This document shows, in pieces, positions 56,574-64,000 of a stretch of 64,000 nucleotides of DNA (the stretch's first letter is position 1; every line of letters begins with the position of its first letter). This DNA is from Cylicocyclus nassatus (lineage: Eukaryota; Nematoda; Chromadorea; Rhabditida; Strongylidae), in contig CATQJL010000305.1 of NCBI GenBank assembly GCA_958299035.1, positions 60,714,486-60,778,485 on the forward strand, written 5' to 3'. The position numbers were made by a program, and so were the translations under genes. The notes under the pieces are model-generated. The model searched no databases. It saw only the letters and a list, made by a program, of their open reading frames with translations, and had not been told where the DNA came from.

Positions 56574-57710
56574 TATAAGATGCCGCTCTGTCTCACCGTT
56601 ATCGATTTGAAGAAGGCCTTTGACTTGGTTGAGACTGAAGCCGTCACCAATGCCTTGAGCAATCAAAGTATCCCTACTCAGTACATCAAACTAATTCGTG
56701 AACTGTATAGCAACTTCACAACCAGCATCACACAATTCTACAAGGACATCATCATCGAGAAGAGAGGCGTGCGAGAAGGCGATACTATACTCGCCGAAAC
56801 TCAGTGCCGCTCTAAAGAACGTCATGCGTAAGGGAATGGGACGACGTGGGAGTAAAGCTCGACGGCCGGCAAATACACCACCTTCGCTTTGTTGATGACA
56901 TCGTATTGATGACACCAAGCATCATGCAGGCGTAACAAGACTGGCTTAGTTTGATGAAGTGCGTGCAGAGATCGGTCTAATGCTGAACCTATCGAAGACG
57001 ATGTTCATGCGGAGCGGAAGAGTGCCTAACGCTCCCTTCATGCTCAACGGGTCGAACATCACCGAATGCTCGAGTCGCACCTAGTTCATGAACTTAATAT
57101 GATAAACGATCTACTCCAGAACTAAGCAGGAGGATACGTGCAGCATGGGCTCACAAGACAATTGAGGACGTAGTGAAGGAGACCAAAAACAGTTGGCTCC
57201 GCGCCCACCTCTTCAAGCACGGTCCTTTCTGTTTTGGCGTACGCTTCAGAAACAATGAATTTGAGGAAGCGCGGATGAAGACGAGGTTAGCGTCATCAAA
57301 CGTGCTGTGAGAGTGATTTTAGGAGTAAACCGACTCACGCAAGTGCGGCAAGGAGACAAAGTTCAAGTTCTACCCTACGTCAACAATCGAAGATCATGGC
57401 GCAGCCGCATACGCTAAGCAGAACAAAACATGGGCCGGACACATAATGCATTTCGACGACAACCGATGGACGAGTGCTCTAACGGATTGAATACCATTGA
57501 ACATCAAACGAAAACGAGGAAGACCGCCGACGCGATGGTCAGAGTTTTTCACGAAGTTCACGAAGTCCTTTAATAAAGTCCTTCGCGTTCCACGTGTTCC
57601 TGATGGTATACACTGGTCAACAATCACTCGAGACAGGGAATGAAGGCATCACTGATATCCGCTCGTGCAACACGATGATCGACGGGGATACAGATGATAC
57701 AGGTGATCAA

Positions 57711-58897
57711 GCTCCAATTACAAAGAGTTTCCCAAGAAAAATTTCATAGTTTATCATGTGGCAAAGCCGACCACATCTGACCAAATATTGTTGGACCTGC
57801 CCTTATGTAAAACTTTCAACAGGTAATTCTCAGTAGTCGTCTGCTTTTTGGAAATAATAGCAACATTTGAAAATAAGCTCGGAAAGTCTGAAAAGAGCTG
57901 AAAAAAGCACCGAGCTCAAGTATGTTTGGCTAACCTCACCTACTGAGCACCTGTCATCTCCTTCAAAGTCCAGCACATGTTTCCTTCTTCGGAATTTAAG
58001 GCGTTTACGTGGTACCGTTCGGAATTCCTTACTCAGAAATGGAAACATTTGGCTCCGAAGGGTGCATTTTCAATTTAATGGTAAAAAAGGGCACTTGCGT
58101 TGGGCTGTAATAAAAAAAAGTCAATTGTCAATGCTCCGGGCACGATAGTATACACTAACAATCTCAGATTTCGTGAAAACCGGACAAAATTACCAAAAGT
58201 AGTAAAAGGCAAGTTTTCTTTTTTTCCAGAAACGAAAGGCGACTTTAAATTTGTACTGCGGTCGCCCGCATTATCTGTAAAAGCCACCATTGCTTGACAC
58301 AATTACACATGGGCAAAGTTTTTTTTTGTTTTTAAAAAATTTTGCAAAATTGTGCACTACAGTTTTCGCGCATGCTGATTTCATTACGCAACTTTTTAAA
58401 GGTGTTTTCATCTTCCTTGACGGTGTAATCACATTTATGACAATTGTTGGAAAAGCTGTTACGGTTCATTTGGGATAACTCACAAAAGGAGCGTCATAAT
58501 TAATTGGAAATTTCGTATTTAAGATCGACGACTTCGATTAGCCTGGTAAAAGAGCTCTTGGCCTGTTTGGTTTTTTTTCTGAGGCAAAATATGGTCCTAA
58601 ACGGCCTAAAATCCTTATCAAAATTTTTGGGGTTTCTACAGTAAAAAAGAGATATCGGGTTCCTCCCATGAAAATCTAAGGTCCAAGCCAGCTCTCCAGC
58701 ATGTGCTTATTCGATTTTTGCGGTAGGAAGGATGCGGTAATCCAAGACGAGCCTACAATGGGTGAGTTGTTTTGATACAGAAATCCCTTGCAGCGCATTG
58801 GGGGGGGGGGGAGGGGATGGGAGGGGATGAAGCAGGGATCAGCTGAAGACGTGGCGCGGAGTAGACCGGGAATAAAGGCTAGTGAATTACATAGATC
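57711..58897. other. No gene seen; relic of the CAGGGTGTCTC repeat at about 58120-58690
   Basis: GGCCTGTTTGG, TTTCTGAGGCAAAATATGG and ATGAAAATCTAAGGTCC blocks resemble the right half of 15000-15623 and 23214-23824. A run of 11 or so G lies at about 58800. Confidence 0.4.
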
Positions 58898-59392
58898 AAA
58901 AACTCTCTTGTCTTTAACCTGGACATGTTAGATGTTCAGTAGCTAAAAGTTGTGCCCCAAAATATGGACGTCGATTCGATTCATTTTCCGTGCACTCTTC
59001 TTCTTAAGGACTAAACGTGCTCATCAGTTTTGACCATTGTTTGAATTGCGTTCATACCGCTTGAATACAATTATCTCAAAATGTTGCGTCGAAGAAACTT
59101 CTACCAGAAACCTGGTTGGCACAACTTAATTGCTGACACAAATCGAATTTTTCTGAATAACGTTTATGCACCAAAATAATACTTGTTCAGTCATAATCGA
59201 AGGCCTAGTCAGCTAAATTTATCAAATTGTATTATTTCAGCTTTTGCCGAAGCATAACATCTATGAGGAATGGAGCGACGATAAAGTACATACGCATACG
59301 ACAAATCTTGTCGTTTATTTGGTAATGGGATAGATATTTATAGCCGGATTGACAATATGTTATTTCAGCTTCTAGGTGACCTATAATCGCAA

Positions 59393-59398
59393 TATAAA
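59393..59398 (+). promoter_or_regulatory. TATA box of micro-exon gene 2
   Basis: TATAAA 50 bp before the ATG, at the same position as in gene 1. Confidence 0.65.
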
Positions 59399-59442
59399 TT
59401 AAGTTGAATGCTGGCAAAAGCCATACTCGCTCTTCATCGGAA

Positions 59443-61998
59443 ATGAAAGTTTCGGTGCTCGGAGCGGTATGTTCTCTCATACTTTATATTTTGGTCTCAT
59501 TTGCGCTTTTGAGGTATTGCTGCTGGTAGCGACTACGGATGTGAGAGCAGAGGTGAGGTTGTGAGAACCGTTACAATTTTCGTAAAACGGTTACCAACTC
59601 GGCCATCAAAATTATTGCGCTCAAATCTCGAAATCGATGAAACTGTCAGTCTGACTGGGGTTTTCGGATAAATTAGACTAGTCAAATTCTGAATATGAAC
59701 CTAAATTACAACTACTTTTTTCAGGGAATCGGGAGTTCTTCTGAAGTTGGTCCCGACTTAGCGGTGAGACTTAATTGCATAAACTGTCAATTTCGCTGAA
59801 AATACACTGATCTTAAGGCTTTAAACATAAAAAATTCCTAACACCTAGCATGTTAGACTTCACCAAACTGACAATAATGCAAGGTGTCCCAAAAGACCGG
59901 TTAAGGCTTGGCACGAGGTGGCTTCCCAAATTTGCAAAAGACGAGGTCCCATTGTCTTTACAATGAAAGTATGACATCCGCCATGAGATATTAGAAGAGA
60001 AAACACATGAAAAATAATGGAACAAAGCAAAAAAAACGGCAAAGAAGCACCAAACAAACGCGATAAAATTCGTATTGTCCGGATTGGCGGCATGATGTAT
60101 CCAGCGTGCACACTATTCGCCTGGAGCAGCGTTGCCGCCGCCATTCAAAATTTTTAATGGGCTGTAATTAAGCGGGGAAGAGGTGGTTTGAGGTTCACAA
60201 AATTTTTTCATAATTTTTCATACATGGCCCTAGCTCTTCGAATGTTGTAATAATTTGCTATCGAATGAGTAATATGTGCACCAAATTTTACATTTCTATG
60301 CAGTTCCGTTTTGTTTCTGTCAGAAAAAATACTAGGCTACATGACTTTTGGAAATCCTGTATATTAATTATGACTGAGAGCCATCTCCGGTGAGTTCGCT
60401 GCCATAATTTGATTGTGGTAGTGAAGTTGTGAGTCAGCACGACTTGTCCAACATTACATGCGCATATTCGTATCAAGCTGCAATTTCAGGCTGCTGTGCC
60501 TAAATGCGGTAAAGCATGTAGTGTAAGTACGATTAGATACATCGATAAATTTGCATGCATTCACGATTTTCTAGTGTATTGTACTCCTTACACGAATTCT
60601 TCGATGCTTCGTGTTATGTGGCATGTTTGGTGGTGGCTTAATGTTTTTGAACCGTGCATCATTTAATCTGAACTACTACAAAACTTTTCAGAAATGCGGG
60701 ACAAGAGGTTGCCTTGATTTCAGTTTGAAGGTAAGATTTGAAGTTGCCATTTAGGTTGAGAACAGATGATTTGAAAGTAAACGTGAGAAATTCATAAAGA
60801 TAGTTAATTGCTTATTCAACTAAGTCGACATCCAAGTTGCTGTTAACTATTGCTATAGGTATACAACTGAAAGTTGTTTCTAGTGAATCCACTATCGTAG
60901 GAGGTGTGTTCGTTCGTGGAATTAAAACCTATTGGAACTACAATCCAACTTTTGTGATGACCTCGCCTAACCAACAGCATCAATAGTATTATACTCATTC
61001 CCCAAGCTAGAATCTCAGGATGCATTGCATTTTGCTATCAGGAACATTGACCGTAATAACATAAGTAACATTGATAGAGCTGCATACTACGATTTTGGAG
61101 TGTGTAGAGCTTCTGACGAGTTTTATTTGAGGACCCAAGATTAGAGGTCAAGAATTAAATTTACATGTTCACGAATACCTTTTTAAGGATGCCAGCAATG
61201 TAGGACTTGGAGCTTATCAACGAGACTCAATCATATGCATTTGAATCTCACCGATAAGCTAATTGCAAACAGAGATTTGGAAGCTTTGAGATTGACTCAA
61301 TCAAAAATACATTCAAATTGTTGACTACTATAAAAGCAACTAACATGAGAAGATGATCTCCACTAGTGATCGGTATATTTACCGCTTGCCGCTGTCTGAT
61401 TTTTGTTTCGGCAGATTTCACAACTTATATAGTATCACATTTCCATTTCCAAGCATGCTGCAATTTCAGGATGCAATTTCTGACTCAAGTAAATCAAGCA
61501 GCTCAAGCTCAAGCAGCAGCTCAAGCTCAAGTTCAAGTAGTAGTGTAAGTACATATATGAATATATTGATTGACATGCGTACGTCCACAGTTCTCAAGTG
61601 TGTAGTGCCCTGATAAGTTCTATGAATCTCAAAAAATGCACTATGTATCTCGTGAGGTACTGAAAGAATGAAGTCTAACCAATTAAGCACTGAGTTCAAG
61701 CAATAAGAAAATGGCTTTTTTCAGGAAAGCAGCAGCTCATCTAAGGAAGAGGTGAGACTCAACAGTCCGAACCGTCATGCTGGAAAGACATAGTTTGAAA
61801 ACGAAATTTCTCATAATTAAGTATTGAAAACTTATGTAGATAAGTTAGCCTTACTTGCTTTCTATTATAACGCAGCATTTGAGAAGATTTTTCTGCATGT
61901 ATGGATGCATGACAGATTTTCATTATGTCTATGCAAACTGAATACGATGGTTCATAAAGTATATTTTTTAGGAAGAACGACCAACCCCACCTGCAAAG
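59443..61998 (+). CDS. Micro-exon gene 2, first eight exons (partial at window end)
   Basis: Exons: 59443-59466, 59514-59552, 59725-59763, 60490-60522, 60692-60730, 61470-61544, 61725-61751 and 61972-61998, of 24, 39, 39, 33, 39, 75, 27 and 27 nt; all phase 0. Signal peptide MKVSVLGA plus VLLLVATTDVRAE, the second exon being identical in protein to gene 1. Exon 3 GIGSSSEVGPDLA, exon 4 AAVPKCGKACS, exon 5 KCGTRGCLDFSLK, exon 6 polyserine after DAISDSSK, exon 7 ESSSSSKEE, exon 8 EERPTPPAK. Compared with gene 1 the exons differ in length by whole codons, and exons 4-5 gain two cysteines. The counterpart of exon 9 is not recognisable; exons 10 and later would lie beyond the window. Likely secreted. 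Function unknown. Confidence 0.72.
59881..60359. mobile_element. MITE, orthologous insertion to 28411-29582
   Basis: AGGTGTCCCAAAAG and, inverted, CAGGATTTCCAAAAGTC ends, TA at the right flank, in the same intron as in copy 1. It is shorter because it lacks the two later insertions. Confidence 0.65.
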
Positions 61999-64000
61999 GT
62001 GAGATTTATTTACGGTTTTGCAGATGGTGTTTAAGTGTGATGACGTGAAATTTATATCACGGACTCTAGTGATGAAAGTAGATTTGGAGAAAGTTAATAC
62101 TATAAAGGTAAATTACTAGTGGAAAAAGTCATAATTACAAATGACTCTTGAAAATACTGAGGTTTGATGAAAAAAGTTTATGATTTGAAACTTTGAGTGA
62201 AAATTGTCAGTCAAATGTCCGGCTCTAGCCAGGCATACAGCTAATTCTGAGGTGCATAGAGACATATTCTTTACCTGCAGTGTGAGGAGAGGGTTCAAAA
62301 AGCATAAAGCTATTTAGGAGGTTGTGAGGAGTCCCTTGGTTAGTTCATTGCTCGGGTATCCTATCCAGGTATCCAGGTATCCTGTCTATGCCCTTTTTTC
62401 ACCGAAAGTCTTCCCAAAGTGACTCACAGAAGCTTCGAAACGCGCTAAAAAAATTTTCCTTTTACGTCCATATAAGTTTTTTTTTCGCGCCTGTTTAACG
62501 TTTCGACTTAACGTAGATAGACTCTTAGACTAGCTAAGGATTCTTAGCCGGTCTCCTGCTTCTTCTGCAACCTTGAAAAGCGAAAAGTTCGAAAAAATCA
62601 TGCAAATCGGCTCGTTTGAAGTTATGGTTGTTTGAGTATTCAAGGTTTTTAGTTGAAATTTCAAAGTAAAAATCCAACGAAACCTCACAGCATGACGAAG
62701 GCGCAGAAACAGTCTTAGCTGAGCGGGCTCGAACGCGGAGCGCGCGTGCCCTCACCGTATAAATCCTGCGCCTCATGCGCTCTGCGAGTAAAGCGGCGTT
62801 CGCGCCAAAAAGTACTGCGCATTCGTCTTGCAGCAGCCTATACCTTTGGGGAGGTCGTCACAATTTGAGCATAGATTTTCGGCATAGCTCATTTTGACTA
62901 AGCAAGCGTTGTCTACAAAAGCTCTTTATTTTTGAGGAAGTCAATTACAGGTAAATAAGTTGCCAACGAATTGCCGACTATCCTAAACATGCCTGTGCGC
63001 TGTTGAAAGCTAGCCAGAAATCCAACTAATTAGTCTAACCAAATTAGAGTAACTTTTGTTGAAAATATGCCAAAAATGCAATCATAGTTCCTCTCATTAA
63101 AACGACATCGTCGAATTTCGTGGCTTGTACAATCAGCTATCTAATATATAAAGAATCGTAAGCGCAATTCAAAAATGTGCACATAGCGGGAAACCACGTG
63201 GCGGTCCCGTAGCGCGCGCATGCTACTAGCACCTTCAATTGCTGGTTCACTAGTATTATGTAAGTGTAGATTCTGGAGGCATTGATCTAAAGCGGTCCGA
63301 CGGATGAGTTATGACAAAGTTCTTTATTTAAGATTTGCTACGACATACAATGATCCCTCCTTCTTATTTATACTGCCATATTTTTCAACGCTAAACAGAA
63401 ATCATGGTTTATCTCAGGCCAAGCCTATAGTACATGACAGTTCCTCATAACTCACAAAAACGTGATCATCCATCATCCTCGCTATTTATTATTTGTCCGC
63501 CTCGCCTCACTTCTTCTCGCTGCCTTGCTTTCTCAATCTTCCTAGGGAGATTCGTCATTGGGACCTCTTTTTTCTTTTTGCTTCAAATGCAAAATTGACT
63601 ATCATCATCTCAATTTTTCTCACATGCAACGTCACCGTTCTCAGATTATTCTGTTTGAAGTAATAGTCGGGAAAAAACACTATTTTCAAAATCCCTCCAT
63701 ATTTTGTACTTAGTTCTTTTGATGCCGTTCTTTCCTCTTGATACAATTTACTTTGCGCATATTGTAACCGTTGCCGAGATTACTATTTGATTTTGGAAAA
63801 ATTTCATAGAAGCTGTAAAACATGCGTTTTACTTTCATAATTCGAGGAGATTTGGGGAATTCCAGAGCATCTGACCATCTAAAGTTAGTGGCGATTCAAT
63901 ATTAACTTTGCTTGTAACGTCTAACTAAGGCGACCTCCCAGGATACCCCAAAAGTTGCAATCATAAGTTGATTTTGAAAGCAGCGGAGGCTCGGGTTCAC
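61999..64000. other. Intron of micro-exon gene 2 / unassigned sequence to the window end
   Basis: 62290-62640 aligns with 31480-31780 (intron). A more GC-rich stretch at 62690-62830 (CGAACGCGGAGCGCGCGTGC) and the remainder to 63790 are specific to this copy; no exon was recognised. Confidence 0.4.

Larger units (their letters stand above)
55150..57640 (+). pseudogene. RTE-B reverse transcriptase and C-terminal region
   Basis: Fragments in order: HNLYSDLFTSHV-like sequence near 55010, PGPERIKP near 55150, then after the MITE MPLCLTVIDLKKAFDLVE (motif A), FYKDIIIEKRGVREGDTI (motif B region) and FVDDIVLMTPS (motif C, near 56888, DD intact). These are followed by LMLNLSKTMFMRSGRV, TWAGHIMHFDDNRWTSAL-like and RKRGRPPTRWSEFF-like sequence close to 57540. 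Several frameshifts. The MITE falls just before motif A with a TA target. Confidence 0.8.
53150..57710 (+). mobile_element. RTE-clade LINE, near full length but broken (RTE-B)
   Basis: The 5' UTR starts near GGGATCGCAACCGGCTAGCC and includes TGCCCAGGTGGCGGAAAGGG, then endonuclease (53549-54241), linker, reverse transcriptase and C-terminal region, ending around GATACAGATGATACAGGTGATC, the short TGA-rich tail usual for RTE. Two MITEs (54242-54483 and 55476-56573) interrupt it. It belongs to a different subfamily from RTE-A. Confidence 0.85.
58898..64000 (+). repeat. Segmental duplication, copy 2 (runs off the window)
   Basis: Co-linear with 27418-32335. It contains exons 1-8 of a second micro-exon gene and lacks the post-duplication MITEs of copy 1. 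About 62830-63790 has no counterpart in copy 1. Similarity resumes at 63800 (ATTTCATAGAAGCTGTA) and is still running at the window end. Confidence 0.85.

Noticed and set aside
1..64000. CRISPR arrays, bacterial operons, rRNA genes
   Set aside because: No spaced direct repeats, ribosome-binding-site organised genes or rRNA-like sequence; introns and LINEs show the DNA is eukaryotic.

Overview
The window looks like chromosomal DNA of a strongylid (clade V) nematode, most plausibly a hookworm-type genome. The reasons are introns with GTRAGT donors and TTTTCAG acceptors, a cuticle-collagen-type Gly-X-Y exon, two RTE-clade LINEs, a Penelope-like element and a tRNA-derived SINE of a type I associate with strongylids. 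Species is not determinable from the sequence alone. Gene density is low and most of the 64 kb is explained by nested mobile elements, which I dated relative to each other by target-site duplications (TSDs) and nesting.

Layout. 0.4-0.9 kb: 3' part of a collagen gene whose tail and 3' UTR recur as a relic at 44.4-45.0 kb. 3.2-8.7 kb: a four-exon gene for a cysteine-rich, probably extracellular protein, with its last intron filled by two abutting PIF/Harbinger-like elements. 8.7-27.4 kb: palindromic mariner-type elements, a twice-seen 867-bp element family, a 5'-truncated RTE LINE, and an intronless, frameshifted PBX/CEH-20-type homeobox pseudogene split by an 867-bp element. 27.4-40.4 kb: the most striking locus, a predicted secreted protein built from 15 tiny exons (24-81 nt), every one a multiple of three and in phase 0, i.e. 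a micro-exon gene. 42-52 kb: palindromic elements, a foldback transposon that received both a SINE and a head-to-head Penelope-like GIY-YIG palindrome (12-bp TSD), and three elements with a shared CAATACCGCTCA terminus. 53.1-57.7 kb: a near full-length RTE LINE broken by a hAT-like MITE and a mariner-type MITE, the latter itself hit by a third element. 58.9-64.0 kb: a direct segmental duplication of 27.4-32.3 kb carrying the first eight exons of a second micro-exon gene; the window ends before the rest.

How it fits together. The two micro-exon genes share a TATA box exactly 50 bp upstream of the ATG, a split signal peptide and a near-identical 75-nt polyserine exon, while the exons between have diverged strongly in amino acids. 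Since every exon is phase 0, any exon could be skipped or duplicated without a frameshift, and the introns show that exon-plus-intron units were duplicated inside the gene. This is the candidate undescribed system in the window. All exon calls are by eye; no transcript evidence or database search was available.
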